The translations under genes were made by a program, and so were the position numbers. Positions 35,058-48,521 of a stretch of 64,000 nucleotides of DNA are shown here, piece by piece (position 1 is the first letter of the stretch; each line of letters opens with the position of its first letter). Where the stretch lies: NCBI RefSeq assembly GCF_021730395.1, contig NC_069365.1:23596001-23660000 (forward strand). The letters are read 5' to 3'. The DNA is from Mercenaria mercenaria (taxonomy: Eukaryota; Mollusca; Bivalvia; Venerida; Veneridae). The notes beneath the pieces are model-generated. The model had not been told where the DNA came from and ran no database searches. It saw only the letters and a program-made list of their open reading frames with translations.

Positions 35058-37059
35058 TGAACTGAAGGATATGCACTGATCTGGATCCTTGCTTGTTGCA
35101 AAGCCCTAACATTGGTTTTCACACATGGGTGCTAATTAGTAATAGTTAAAGCATCTTGTCTCCAGCAATTTTGATAATTTGCTTACATAAAAAATTAACT
35201 CCACCCTTTCCACATCTAGGAAACTTACTCATGTGACAGGGAGTATATTTTTGAGTTTGGGAACAATTTTTATATCAAATATAATGTATAATGTTCATAA
35301 TAATTTTGTTATTAAAGAGAAATTGTTCAGGGTTTAAATTTACATTTGAATATTTTGTTGCATAAGCAATTATTTAATGATCAAGTACACAGGATTTGTC
35401 TGTATGTTTTGAATATGTCTAAATCATTCCTTAATAAACAAAGTTGTTGTGAACTTTTACATGGTATTTGTTGTTTACTTAAGTTTCCTCAGATTAAATT
35501 GAATTACCTCCCTTAGACCATTGTGGGAATAATACATTGCTTTTTTCATGCAATGACAAGTAATGGTTTATACCATTTACAATCAAAATCAGAATTTTAG
35601 AAGTATAATAATGCTAATTCAATGCAAAAGTTGCTAATCCTAATGTTAAACATCACTGGTATGATACTTTCTGAAACATTCACAATACAGTGTTATGCTC
35701 TTGAAATTGCAAAATATTCATCATGACATAGATTGATTTCACATTCACTAAAATTTCAAATGACTGTTTTTCTATAGACATTACTCTGTGTTGACTGGGG
35801 TCATTCATTTAAATATTGGAACACACTAGGCATGGCCTTTTGATTAGAAAGAAGTAATATGGATACCTAGTTACCAACACCTTTCACTGAAATAGTATAT
35901 ACCCAATTTACAGAAGTCACATTGGCAATAAAGTCCACGTGTTTACATTTGAGATGTTATAACATGTACGTCTTGGACATCTGTAGGTGAAAGGTCAAGG
36001 TCACAGTGACCCTGAAATTGACAATTTAGTCGGGGTCACGGTTACTTTCGAGACTGAAACGTTTTCCAGTCTCGAAACGTTTTCCTATCAACAAATGGAG
36101 AAGAAAAGTTTCGTTATACAGTGTTAAAATTTTGTAAGGTGATTGCATGATGTCACTAGATGATCCCTATTGTTTTTGACCAGAGGTCAATAGGGCAATT
36201 GTCCTCCTGACAAAGTGGTTTATAACTGCAGAATGCCTAGGCCGAATTCTATCCCACTTCATGGCATGATTGTCTATGCTTAGTAGTTGACCCTTAGCCT
36301 TTTAGTGATCAGCTGATCAAATGTCACGGTCACAGTGACATTGAGACAGATGATACTTTCCAATCAACTGCCGGATATTGTTTTGACCAAACTTCAGAGG
36401 CTGGTTGCCTTTGGTCATTGTGGGTAATAGGATGGCAAAGGTCAATGTCACAATGTCTCTGTGACGATAAAAGTTCTTTATAATCAAATGATGGGAGAAT
36501 GGTTGTACCTACGTCCATTAAACTTTAGTAGTACGATTGTTTTTCAACAGCATAATCGTCTATAGATCTTCCGAGGTATCAAAATTATGTTATTCTTAAA
36601 CTTGTCAGACTAAACTTGTAAGCAGCTTAAGTAAATCAGACTATTTTTAAACAAAGACTCCTAGCTGCAACTGATAGAGAAATAAAATTTGACTAAATAA
36701 ATTCATAATATATATTTGTTAACGTCCTATGATAATTTTATCACGATTTACATTGATATGACAATGACCTTGGAACACAGTTTTGGTTTTATCAACTATA
36801 GTAAAGCTAGCAATAAAGCATGAACACTTCAGCTGAGTTATGTTTTATTGCTCGGTACAGTTTTCCGTGCTGAAATTATATTTAAGCTTATTTTCCTACA
36901 CTGTTACTACTGAGTAGGCTGCGAGAAATTCTGCATGTGGGACGGGAAATTCTACACTCAATCTAAACTGACTCTCAGACACAATCTTAGTAACTGAAAA
37001 CGGTATTTTCGCATAAACCAATATGTGCTGACGTCCTGAGGAAAAGTAGAATACATGGG
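35058..37059. other. Intergenic with an old repeat, no gene seen
   Basis: At about 35970-36510, 'aaggtcaaggtcacagtgac' and later 'atgtcacggtcacagtgac' and 'aaggtcaatgtcacaat' mark a diverged tandem repeat. A reverse AATAAA at 36844-36849 may end the SDR gene at 37060. Confidence 0.45.
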
Positions 37060-38277
37060 TCAGAGTTCATCATGAGCAGAATTGAAAGTCAAGCCGTACT
37101 TGTCTCTTACTCCCCTCATTACCTTTGCTGAATCTCGAGAAAAATGTTGTTGAATAGTTCTTATCACATCTTTTCTTGCCACGTCAAATTTCGCATCAAG
37201 GATGGCCTCCTCGTAAAACTGCACTGTATGATCTAAAATGTCTATCCACGACGTCGGGTTCCAGTTTAGAAGTCGTCGTGCTTTTGTTGTATCAACAGGT
37301 CCTAGTTTCACTGATGGATACAAACGAAAACCCTCATTGTCAGGGTTTTCAATAATATCTAGATCTTCTACTTCGAGACTGTTCATTAAACCGTGCAGAA
37401 ATTGCACGAGTGTCGGTGTTTCCGTTAGCGCAAGATTATATGCGTTGTTGTAAATTTCTAAACCACTGTTTATGCAATCGCTAATAACGTCAGCAACGTC
37501 ATATACATACACAAAACTCATTGGCTGATTCCACAGATATTTAGGAACTGTCAGTTGTTCATCAGTATATTCTGCCAGTTTTATCCATAACTGGTAAATC
37601 CACCATCTATACGTATTGTCACGTGGTCCTATCACATCCGGTAGCCGCAAACTTAAGTAAGGTACTCCTGTTCCGGAAGTCGCTTGTTTTTCCAGCTCTT
37701 CCTCGCATTCTAATTTCCGGTTCCCATAATCGTCATTCAGCTTGAACCGATCCCGTTCTGCTTTTTCAGTCGGTCGTACCGCGTCTTCCTCGCGTGTGGG
37801 TCCTGAATGCGTTTTGTTGCACACTTCGTATACAGAGTCGCTACTAATGTAGATATATTTCTTTATTTTACCTTCCAGCAGTTTTAAAGCTTCAGTGATT
37901 TCAAAGGCGTGGTAGGCACTGAAGTCAACGACAGCTTCGAACATTGGTGGAGCATCGGTGCTCCAAATATAATGTTGCAGACCGGCACATCGCTGTAAGG
38001 ACTGCATGCGGTCACATTTCACGTGCCTGACAAAAGGCTTAACCGTCTCCGCGGTGTCCCAGTACCAGTTCCCTCGGTTGATAATCACTACAGTGTAATT
38101 TACGCGGAGCAGTTTCTCTACCGTAGCAGAACCAATAAATCCATTTCCTCCAAATACAAGAATGGTCTTATCTTGATCTTGAGTAACTGCATTCGGATTT
38201 CCGTGTGATCTCGTGCATAGACATATAGTCATGAGTAAATACATCACTCCTTTATTTTCCGTTGTGAACATTGTCAA
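37060..38277 (-). CDS. Extended SDR (NAD-dependent epimerase/dehydratase-like) with signal peptide and HDEL
   Basis: An intact single-exon gene of 405 residues. A hydrophobic stretch at about 11-22 (VMYLLMTICLCT) looks like a signal peptide. The Rossmann motif GGNGFIG is at 43-49, 'YISSDSVYE' is at 143-151 and the catalytic pair YGNRK at 184-188. Sequons N60-Y-T and N154-K-T could be glycosylated. The last four residues are HDEL, an ER-retrieval signal. It resembles the atypical extended SDRs near CSP41-type and NAD-epimerase proteins; the substrate is unknown. A TAG lies four codons before the first ATG; Met12 is another possible start. What is seen is an ER-luminal SDR layout; the location is inferred. 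Confidence 0.85.
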   Translation of the reverse strand: MTMFTTENKGVMYLLMTICLCTRSHGNPNAVTQDQDKTILVFGGNGFIGSATVEKLLRVNYTVVIINRGNWYWDTAETVKPFVRHVKCDRMQSLQRCAGLQHYIWSTDAPPMFEAVVDFSAYHAFEITEALKLLEGKIKKYIYISSDSVYEVCNKTHSGPTREEDAVRPTEKAERDRFKLNDDYGNRKLECEEELEKQATSGTGVPYLSLRLPDVIGPRDNTYRWWIYQLWIKLAEYTDEQLTVPKYLWNQPMSFVYVYDVADVISDCINSGLEIYNNAYNLALTETPTLVQFLHGLMNSLEVEDLDIIENPDNEGFRLYPSVKLGPVDTTKARRLLNWNPTSWIDILDHTVQFYEEAILDAKFDVARKDVIRTIQQHFSRDSAKVMRGVRDKYGLTFNSAHDEL

Positions 38278-39353
38278 TAACTAGTAAATGCTCGAAATAC
38301 CAGTTATATCCGGGAACTAAAGAGTTTACTAAAGTACATCACGCACACTATCATGGCGGGGTAGTATAGATTTACTAACACATGCACTATCACGGTCTGA
38401 TGCTGTGTGTACTGTACGACCCTTCTTGATTAAGAAAAATAATCTACATAGATAATCTATATGATAAAGGGTTTATCTCGATTCGATCAATAAAATGTAC
38501 AAAAAAGTCAACGTTTTTGTTTTTTGTACAATTATGCAACGTATACAGACTAGCTTCTAAAATAGGCTGTATTTTTCATTTCAGTAATAAGCTATGAATG
38601 GAACCAGTCTATGTAATGTATTTTATAATCATTTTCCTAATAGCTAGACTGGCTTTCGGCTCCTATGAAATTACTTTAAAGGATAAACAAGCTGTTTTGA
38701 ATTAATCTTTATATCAGTCAAGTAGCTATCTGTGTACATACTGCGCATTAAATGATCTATTTTTTATTACTATATAGTGTGTTTACAAGTTCACCACTCC
38801 TTGCAAGCGGGTTTCATTCATTTTTAACATTCTTTAACTTAAAGGCACTGACCTCCAGATCATACGACAACAAAAAAAGATTTTTTTTAATTAATTCTTA
38901 AGAATGCTTTGAAACCAAATTATTGGTCCTCGGCCTACGACCTTGGGCCAGTACGACCACCCTTGGATAAATAACAATGCTAATATGAAACCGCTTGATT
39001 AATAACATTATATTACTACAGTTGGTGGGGAACAACAACACTTGCTTTTATCTATATCATATATTTACTGCAGTTGTAAATGTGAGTCATATAATAAAAA
39101 TGTATCACTAGTGATATAAACAAAGAACATGACAAATGTCTCATACAACAAAATGATGTTAAAGTCGCACAACAGAAAATATACCCGTTTTTAAATGTAA
39201 TTTCGCGCATTGCGTATACAATTGTAATGCTGAGTTATCACAGACGTTGTTTTGATAATCTTACTCTAATTAGTGTTACCAATTGAATGATTATGATCAA
39301 ACTCGTCCTTTACGAAGTTTATATATTGCAAGGGCATTGACCCAGTTAATTTT
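38278..39353. other. Intergenic, with the left end of a TTAA-type repeat at 38843
   Basis: TTAA (38839-38842) is followed by 'aggcactgacctccagatca' and 'tacgacaacaa', the same end as the elements at 61185 and 63960. A matching right end was not found nearby. No gene was seen. Confidence 0.5.
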
Positions 39354-40172
39354 CTATTCCTCCGAGTCTGAATCGTCATCACCATATCGTGCTCCTGCGG
39401 CAGCTAATGTCATACACACCATGTCGTGCCCTCTAGCACGTGCTAGGTCGAAAGGCGTACTGCCATCATATGCACGTGCATTAAGATTACAAAATCTTTG
39501 TTGTAGTAATACTTTGACAAGAGTGATGTCACCGCTTAAACAAGCATTGTGCAGTACAGTCCTGCCTGTCTTTCCCTCTTTCATATTGACATCAATTTCC
39601 TTGTTAATTAAAACATCGATGATGCCATAATGCCGGTTCGCTGCTGCTAGATGAAGAACTGTTACGCCTTCATAGTTGCGTATTGAGAAGTCCTGGGGGA
39701 TTTTTTGATTACGGGGACTGTTGTCATTACATCTCGTTGCTTGTACTGGCTCAAGTAGGCATTCTACAATTCTCTGAAATCCTTCACGGCAAGCAATATG
39801 TAAAGCTGTGTTTCCCTCTCTGTCACGTAATTCTACTTCCGCACCAGCAGCGACCAACTCTTTCGTGACTTCCGGTTGATTAGTTATGGCTGCCAAGTGA
39901 AGAGGTGTTTGAAATAACATGTTTTTTAAAGACAGCCATTTACAAATTGGTGCTTTCGATATAAACAACTTTATGCACTTTGATGCCATTAGAATTACTG
40001 CAATATGTAACAATGTATCACCATCCCTGTCTCTAGTGTAGATCTTGACAGGGTCAATTTTTTTATCCAGGTTGTCAGAACACATAGTGACAACTCCATT
40101 GTCTGATATTCCGTCCTTTGTCTCATCAGAATCAAAGTGGTCGCACAAGTGATCTTCTAGACATGCCTTCAT
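39354..40172 (-). CDS. IkB/Cactus-like ankyrin-repeat protein
   Basis: An intact single-exon gene of 272 residues with six ankyrin repeats starting about residue 48. Diagnostic segments are 'DRDGDTLLHIAV', 'QTPLHLAAITNQPEV', 'DREGNTALHIACREG', a longer insert after repeat 3, 'NYEGVTVLHLAAANRH', 'GKTGRTVLHNACLSGD' and 'AYDGSTPFDLARARGH'. The 'TPLHLA-ITNQPE' block is near-identical in animal IkB proteins, which hold NF-kB dimers in the cytoplasm. The tail is acidic (DDDSDSEE). No canonical DSGxxS phospho-degron is seen in the N-terminal 47 residues. An in-frame TAA five codons upstream supports the ATG. A paralogue lies at 54163. Confidence 0.85.
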   Translation of the reverse strand: MKACLEDHLCDHFDSDETKDGISDNGVVTMCSDNLDKKIDPVKIYTRDRDGDTLLHIAVILMASKCIKLFISKAPICKWLSLKNMLFQTPLHLAAITNQPEVTKELVAAGAEVELRDREGNTALHIACREGFQRIVECLLEPVQATRCNDNSPRNQKIPQDFSIRNYEGVTVLHLAAANRHYGIIDVLINKEIDVNMKEGKTGRTVLHNACLSGDITLVKVLLQQRFCNLNARAYDGSTPFDLARARGHDMVCMTLAAAGARYGDDDSDSEE

Positions 40173-41461
40173 CGTGCTTTTCTTTTATTAATCCAAACAT
40201 CCTTAAAATGTTGCTATGTCTGGTTTCCCGCCAGATGTGTGAAGGATGACACGTGCTCATCTAAGGCATATACTATCTGTTGAAACAAAGGCATGAAATA
40301 TTATTCATTCATTAACATGTTGAGAGTCAGGTTTCCTGCCAAATTCGTATGTAAATTAGTCATGCATGATACACCGGCATGTTCCTTTCTATGTTCTAGT
40401 GTGTGTTGAAACAGAACTATTATACTGCATAACTTCGTATCCACTACTGCCGACATGATTAATTAAGAACTAAGTGCAATATTTGTTTTGATAGTCATTA
40501 ATGATACTGTACGTATAAAGATGAAACTGGAATGCCCAAGAATAGAGGATCACATGAGTTTGCCACACAACAAGTACATATTGATAGGAACAGTACATGT
40601 TAGGGAGTGCTGAATTACCTAAAACAAGAATTTGATAAAATTGCTGTGTAGTTAAATTTAGGTTTGCGGTATTTCTAGTAATTTTGGTTCGACTTGTCGC
40701 AGTTCTTCATAAAAACTTTAGGGAATGTTTGACACGAAGTACTAATTATAGTTGATTTTAACATGTAATTGTATTCAGATAACTATATGTATATTGACTT
40801 TGCGGAACGAAGGGATGGGTCCAAAATGTATTTTAGTTCGCTTGAATGTGCCCTTTATCATGTAGAGAGGTAATAATAATAACAAAATAGCAATAACATT
40901 TCTAATCAACACCGACTATATTTAGATAATAGGTAACAATAAATGAATTATGATATAATTTTTAGTTGATTAAATCATAATAGTACCTTAACAACAGCAT
41001 CAATAATCATAATGATAAATATACTACTACTGCCGCCACTGATGCTTCTGAATAATAATAATAATAATAATTTTGATAGTAACAACCGACAGAATAACAC
41101 GCACTTGATGATAGTGGTGTTATAAATACTTTTCTTTAATAGCCGAGTCATTCACAGTTAATTAAATTACTACAATCCGTACACAATACATACATTGTCC
41201 TCTCCAGTTGTAAGTTAATTAATAATGCTGTAATTTTCAATTATCCATTATTCTGTCCTCTCTTCTTATTACCAAGTAAGTGCGATTTCATAAGAATGCG
41301 TAACCGTTATCACTCCTTAAGATAGCGCGTCTAAAAATAGATATTAGTTTACCCAATAATGACACACTTCAATAATTATTGTCCATCGTCACAAAACATT
41401 TTTCGGTCTTAGCTGAATTTGAGTTGGAAATTTAAATATAAATTTTTCTAAAACTTCAAGG
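40173..41461. other. Intergenic, no gene seen
   Basis: It holds the presumed promoter of the IkB-like gene and a weak internal duplication (about 40209-40300 and 40320-40430, both ending 'gttgaaaca'). A short (aat)n run is near 41050. Confidence 0.45.
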
Positions 41462-43399
41462 TTAAGGGGACGCATACTTTGAAATTAGAAAAAAGTGTGT
41501 GGGGTATGATAAAATTTACCTGCAAAAAATTACAAGATTTTGGTACATGAAATGGATACTGTTTCAACTGTTATACAAAGGATTGCTCACTAAAATAAAA
41601 ATGAGAAAAACTGAAACAAGAAAGTTATTGTTGAATTACATAAGACTTGTTGTGTACATTCAAAGTCAACAATTAATACTTTTTTGTGCGAAAATAATAG
41701 TGCTTCACCTTGTCCAAACATTTATCAATGCCCTACAGATTCTAATTTAACGAAAGAATGTGAAATAAGTTCACTGTCTTGCTTTTCATTTCGCATATGT
41801 AAGCTAAAAACACATTATTTAGTTTGTTTACAAAGTAGTGCATAAGAAAAGATACGGTGGTCAAGGAATGCCACATTCCAAAACTTAAAGAGTATATTCC
41901 CCTTAATACATTAAACATTTATCGTTACAGAAGTCTAGTGGCTTACAATAAGGGCCTAGACATGTTGCCATTATTAATTTTTAACTTGGTATTCATGAAC
42001 TACAATGCACTTAAATATCAAAACACATTCAACAAACTTTTGAAGATGTATTGTCTTAAAAATCCATAAAATAAGGTATGGAATTTGGTTGAGAGGTCCA
42101 ATCAATGTGTATATGTGCAAAAGTAACATTCTAATCTTGTTCACAAAACTTACTAATACACAGCAGGAATGTCAATGATCAAAACTGGACGAATATACAG
42201 TTATCCTCACTTTAATGTCATTTATAATTTGTCCTTGAATTCTCCACCATACTTTTCATAACTCTGTTTGCACGAGTTGCACGAGAATGCTGTCATTCAC
42301 GTAAAAAAAACGGGGTCAAATAAGTTGTAAATGCAATATCATCTAAACGTAATTAATGGATTATGCTGTTCAAGATCTAAACTTTATCTCATAACGTAAC
42401 GAACATGTATAATGTTGTAACAACAATATAGTGCAGGCATATGGTGAAAAAATCGTGCTATTTGTGGGAAAAGCATGAAACTTGGCAGAAAGGGAGGATA
42501 TGGTGTCTTTAATTCAAAATTGAAAGGAAGTTTGAAAAAAATCAAAATGGCCGAAATTATTCAAAATGGCCGCCATTCATAAAAAATATGAAGAAAAGTA
42601 AGGGTCAGACACACTCAATACATTTTTTTTAGCCAGTTAATCTATGATTTTAATCATTTTTATGCAAACACTGATTGTAGACACTTTTATGAATAGATTT
42701 CAGCTATTAATTGTTGTTTTTTACTATATAATTACAGAAATTGAGTTACTTCCCTTTGATGCAGTTTCGTTATTTATACCGCAGACAGCTTGATCTGTTA
42801 AACTTCTTTTCAGAATGTTAAAAATCATATAAGATTGATAAGAATAATAGTCGGAGTCCAAATGACAAAACAAATGGTAATAAAATATTATTCAAACATT
42901 TTCTGACGCATACTGTAGAGAATACAACGTAATATTCGGACTAAAGTAATTCATGTGTGTTGTCACTTAGTTCATTTTCTCTGCATAAATTGAAATAAAC
43001 ACTACCTAATATATTCCAAAGATGAATATAGACTACTTTTCTACCATGTAGTAATATTTCCATAGAACTTATCATGTGTGTTTATTAATTTATAACTTTG
43101 AAGATGTAGAAAAGTGATCCAAATCCTTATCAAGGAATGAGTCAAATAACTTATGTAAAATACTTAACCAAAATGGATAGGATAATTTGAATACAGATTT
43201 AATTAAAATAAATGCAGCCACCCATACAACATTCCGAACATTATTTTATCTGCTTTTGAGGTAAAAATGTATAATGTACAAAGAATGTACAAAGAACAGA
43301 TATAAGAAACCTTACAGTGCCCAACTTCAATAAAAAAATACCACCAAAGAACTTCAGATCATAAGAAGTTCGTATTGGTGGCTATACATTAACGATATT

Positions 43400-44118
43400 C
43401 CGTTTTCAAGGAGTTTTGTTCAGTGAGATTCAGATGATTGCTCCGGTTGTCACACATCAGGGTTGAATTAAGACACTGGTACTTCTAATGACACGGTGTC
43501 TTTTGATCTTGTGCCCCTGTTCTGCCTATAAATTTCTATCATGTTGTACATAATAAGACTGAGGAAGATTGAGTAGAAACTTTAAGGTTTGAGTATGTAT
43601 TTTGTACTGTAGTATTTTGCTGCAAGCCAAATGAGGCTCCTTCTATACAGGAGTAATCTGACTATGATCGGATGCACTAGTTATAAGATGAGATGCTGTG
43701 TTCTGTACATGTTGTAGTTTGTGCAATACGGTGCTCGGAATACCATGAAACAATGCATTGCAATAGTCTATTAATGCGAGGTAGGAAAGCAATTCGTAAA
43801 GGTGTTGATTGCATCACAGGTTAGGTACCGTCTGATCTGACCTATTATGTATACAATTGTGGATATACAGCCCTGCATACAGAATTGAACATGTGAAAGT
43901 CTAACACTACCTGAGATTCATCTATTCCTTACATACATAGTTGCAGAGTCACTGGGTTTCCTCAGCATGTTAACACTGTACCTGCAATTATGCTTTGATA
44001 TCAACATTAATATTTCTGTTTTATCAGCACTGAGTTTGGGCATGTTACAATTTGGGGCAATACCTAACTGTAGCTTTTATAGGCTTAAAAGAAAAGTACA
44101 ACCGAGAGGCGTCGTGTA
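43400..44118 (-). mobile_element. Old LINE relic, RT C-terminal part
   Basis: On the - strand, conceptual segments resembling 'LSADKTEIL' and 'IDYCNALFHGIPS' with 'LHKLQHVQNTASHLIT' match the region after the RT catalytic core in CR1/Jockey-type LINEs. The frame is interrupted many times. The LTR element at 44124 splits this relic from its upstream part at 48687. Confidence 0.65.
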
Positions 44119-44123
44119 GTAAC

Positions 44124-44283
44124 TGTATCATTATGTAGATAATGTAGTATACTCACAGCGCATGCGTATATTTTATACACACCCAGTTTGGGATGTTGTT
44201 TCAGCAGTTGTTAAGGCGCACTCATATAATAAACATATACTTATAGTAAGAATACTGTGTTGGTCATTCTTTACAATAAGACA
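44124..44283 (+). repeat. 5' LTR (160 bp)
   Basis: Starts TG and ends CA, and is identical by eye to the 3' LTR. Preceded by the duplication 'gtaac' at 44119-44123. Confidence 0.95.
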
Positions 44284-47200
44284 TGGTGTCAGAAAATTAA
44301 CGATTTTAATACATCCGCATTTGTCAGGATTATTAACAATCATTGTGCATATAGTGCATATAGTGTATCGGATTTAAATAATGGATTTAACCGGTGTACC
44401 GACGCCTACAATGGACTGGGACAGTCCGAATTTGTTGGAAACATTCAAAACCTTTAGAGGTCACGCGGAGTTGATATTCCAGGGTCCGTTAAAGGGGAAA
44501 GATGAACCAGTACAAATCACATACTTGCTCCTATGGATGGGACAAAAAGGAAGAGAAATTTATAAAACTTTAGTGTTGACAGCTGATCAGAAAAAATCAG
44601 TAAAAGCTACCGCCGACGCATTTGAAAAACACGTTCAGCCGAAATCAAACCCAGTATTTGCGCGGTTCAAATTTAATAATGAAGTGCAAGGTGAAAATAC
44701 CATGGAACAATTCATCACACGACTTAAGATACTTGCAAATGACTGTTCTTATGGCGAAGCCTACAAGGAAGATTTGATTAGAGATCGAATCGTGTTCGGT
44801 GTAAGTCGTCCAAAATTAGAGAGAAGCTTTGACAGTAGGTGAGAAACTAACATTGGCGAAAGCTGTTGACATATGTCAAACTGTAGAATATGCACAAGAG
44901 CAAATGAATAACATGCAAGAATCGTCTTCTATTAACTTTGTACGGAAAACTACTCACAAAAAAGAGGAATCGAGAAAACGAGATATAAAGTGCAAAGGCG
45001 GGTCGCGGAAATCAACGGAAAACAAGCCCGATGTCGCGCACAAATCGTGCCAAAACTGTGGTCAATTCCATGGGGACAAACAGTGTAAGGCGAAGGGAGT
45101 GCAATGCCGAAACTGTAAAAAATGGAATCACTACGCGAGGGTGTGCAGGAGTAAACGTGTCAATGAAGTGAGGGCTGATGATTCATCTGAGGATATTTAC
45201 ATTGATACAGTAATTAGTGCTGTGGACAAGATGTGCAATCAGGCATTTGTGGATATTAAAACTGGACCTCTTGGGAAACAAATTCTTTCAAGATAGACAC
45301 TGGCGCACAGGTGAATATTTTACCTCATTTTGCATTGCAACAATTAGGTGTAAAAACCGCACTCTGTTCCTCTGTAACGAAGCTCACAGGTTATAATGGC
45401 AACCCTTTAGTATGTCTAGGTTCCATTACCCTGCAGTGTACCCATGAACCTTCTGCACAGACCAAGTATGTAGAATTTCATGTAGTAGACACCCAGTCAC
45501 CACCCTTGTTTGGTTTTCAGACTTCCATAGATTTTGGCCTAGTTAAACTCGCACATGCTGTCACTTCCAATTATGTATCCTCCCCGCTTAACAAAACAGC
45601 AGTGCTGAATGAATATTCCCAGGTTTTTAAGGGCATTGGCTCTATTCCAGGGCAATGTTCTATTTATCTGAAACATGTGGTTCATCCTCCACGTAGGATT
45701 CCTGTCGCATTACGAGATAAATGCAAGAAGGAGCTAGATAAGATGGAGAAATTGGGGGTCATTACAAAAGTAAGTGAGCCTACTGAGTGGGTCTATTCAA
45801 TGGTGACAGTACAGAAAAAATCAGGTGACTTGCGAATAGTACTTGATCCGGGTGACTTGAACAGAAACATTCAACGTCCTTATCATCCGACGAAAACACT
45901 GGATGACATACTTCCCCAGCTAAACGGCGCTACATTTTTTACAAAATTAGACGCTAGGTCAGGTTACTGGGCCATGCATTTGACAGAGAAGTCTTCCATG
46001 TTGACTACATTCAATACCATATTTGGGAGGTACAGGTATCTGAGGCTTCCAATGGGTATTTCGTCTGCCATGGATCTGTTCCAAAAGAAAATAGACGAAA
46101 TATTTGAGGGTCTCCCAGGGGTAGCTGCAATAGTAGACGATATTTTAGTATATGGCAAAACAAGGGAGGAGCATGATGCGAATTTGAGAGCAGTGCTCCA
46201 AAGGTCACTAGAACAAGGTATACGCCTTAATCCAGATAAGCTGGAGGTTGGGCAGTCCCAGATTAGTTATTTCGGTCATGTGATATCTAAACAAGGTCTT
46301 AGCCCAGATCCAGACAAGGTGTCTGCAATTCGAGAAATGCCTATCCCGGAAAATAGGTCACAACTCGAAACGGTACTTGGCATGAGTCAGTATCTCGCTA
46401 GATATGCACCTAGGCTATCTGAGGTCACTTTGCCCTTACGAGAATTATTGGCGAAAGATGTAGAATTTCTCTGGGGTGAATCACAGCAGCAAGCTTATGA
46501 TCAGATGATTGATATCATAACGCAAGCTCCTGTCCTTGCTTTCTATGACCCGGCCAAACCCTTAGAGTTGCAAACCGACGCAAGTAGGTCAGGACTTGGG
46601 GCCACACTCCTTCAAGAAGGTAGACCTATAGGTTATGCCAGTAAAAGTCTTACGCCAAGCCAAATGAACTATGCTATGATTGAGTTAGAGTGTCTTGGAC
46701 TGGTATTTGGCTTGAAGAAATTCCACCAGTGGGTGTATGGGAAAAAAGTCAAAGTAGTTACAGACCACTTACCATTGATAGCTATATGTAAGAAACCCTT
46801 ATTTGCTGCACCTGTTAGGTTACAGCGGCTGCTCTTAAACATTTCACAGTATGATATAGATGTCACTTATAGGCAGGGAACTCAGATTCCTTTACCAGAT
46901 ACTTTGTCTAGATTTCCGGTCAAGGATACAGATCCGTCCCTGACGGAAACTGTAGAAGTCCAGGTTAATATGGTCAAAGAAGCTTACCGGTAAGTGACCG
47001 GAAATTACAAGAAATCAAGGTCAATACTGACAGGGACGAACAACTTTTGTCCCTGAAGCAAGTCATTATTGAAGGTTGGCCTGATGAAAGAAATCACTGC
47101 AAGTCAGAACTGCTAGATTTCTGGAATTACAGGGATGAGCTTACCGTCATGGATGGGGTAATAATGAAGGGTCACAAAATTGTTATTCCTAAATCTCTAA

Positions 47201-48521
47201 GGGCAGACTTATTGTCAAAACTACATTCTTCAAGTCATATGGGAATAGAGAAAACAATAAGTAGAGCAAGTGATATTGTTTTCTGGCCTAGAATCACCCA
47301 GGAAATTAAAGATCTCGTTCTGAAATGTCCTGTATGTTTGCAACACAGAGACTCAAACCAGAAAGAACCGCTTGTCTACACCCAAGTTCCAGAATACCCA
47401 TGGCAGGTAGTTGGCACAGACCTATTTGAGTTCAATGGCAAAGACTTTTTGATAGTCGCTGACCATTATTCACATTACTTTGAGGTCAAAGAGCTGCCTA
47501 ACTGTAGAAGTTCGACAGTAATAAGTAGGCTCAAGGGCATATTTGCTAGATTGGCATACCAGAAATTGTAGTATCTGATAATGGGCCATGCTATGCATCT
47601 CATGAGTTTGCAAACTTTGCAAAGCTCTGGGATTTTACACACCAGACCACAAGTCCTTACCACAGCTCCGGTAATGGTTTTGCGGAAGCGTACGTGAAAA
47701 TTTGCAAGCGCATTTTCACGAAGGCCAGAGCATCAGGCACCGACCCAATGATAGGAATACAAGAATATAGGGTTACAAAACTTAAAATAGGTTTTTCACC
47801 CAGTGAAATCATGTTCCAACGTCAAATTAGGTCAGTGTTGCCAGTTGCTAAGACACAATTACTTCCCCGGCAAATCTCACACAAGGTCATTCGTGAGAAA
47901 TTGTCAGCAAACAAGGAAAGGGAGAAAGTGTATTATGATACGACAGCCAAGCATTTACCACCATTAGAAATAGGAGATTCGGCACGAATTCAGCAAGCAA
48001 ATAAAAATTGGAGTCCTGCAGTAGTAGTGCAAAAACACCATGATAGGTCATACTCTGTTAAAACACCTGACGGTAACACATATCGTCGCAATAGGAGGCA
48101 TTTGTTACAAACCAATGAATCAAAAGAGTGCATACCTGAAGCTGACATGCAAAATGTGGAAAATAACAACCTTTCGGCGCCTCAAGAAATTCTGACTGTA
48201 TTTCACAATTCTCTGATAAAAGCAATAAAAGGTCAGATAATGAAGCAAGTGAAAAAACATATATGAGTAGATCTGGCAGGGCAGTTAAACCTCCGACAAG
48301 ATTAATTGAAACAATGTAATATGATAACATTAGATAGCGGAACACGCGTGCTATGTAAACAGTGAACAGAGATAATTAAGTGCTGATAGCAAAAATATGC
48401 CATTCATGGAGAAACAGACTTTATGAAAGAAATTTTACGTTATAGTAAATTTGGAGTATTTTGATTTATTTTATTTTAGCTTTCAGAAATTGTGTTCCTT
48501 GTTCTTTGCCAAAAGGGGAGA

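Noticed and set aside
40200-40260. Possible NF-kB site upstream of the IkB-like gene ('ggcgggaaacc' on the - strand)
   Set aside because: It is one base short of a good kB consensus and unsupported by a second site.
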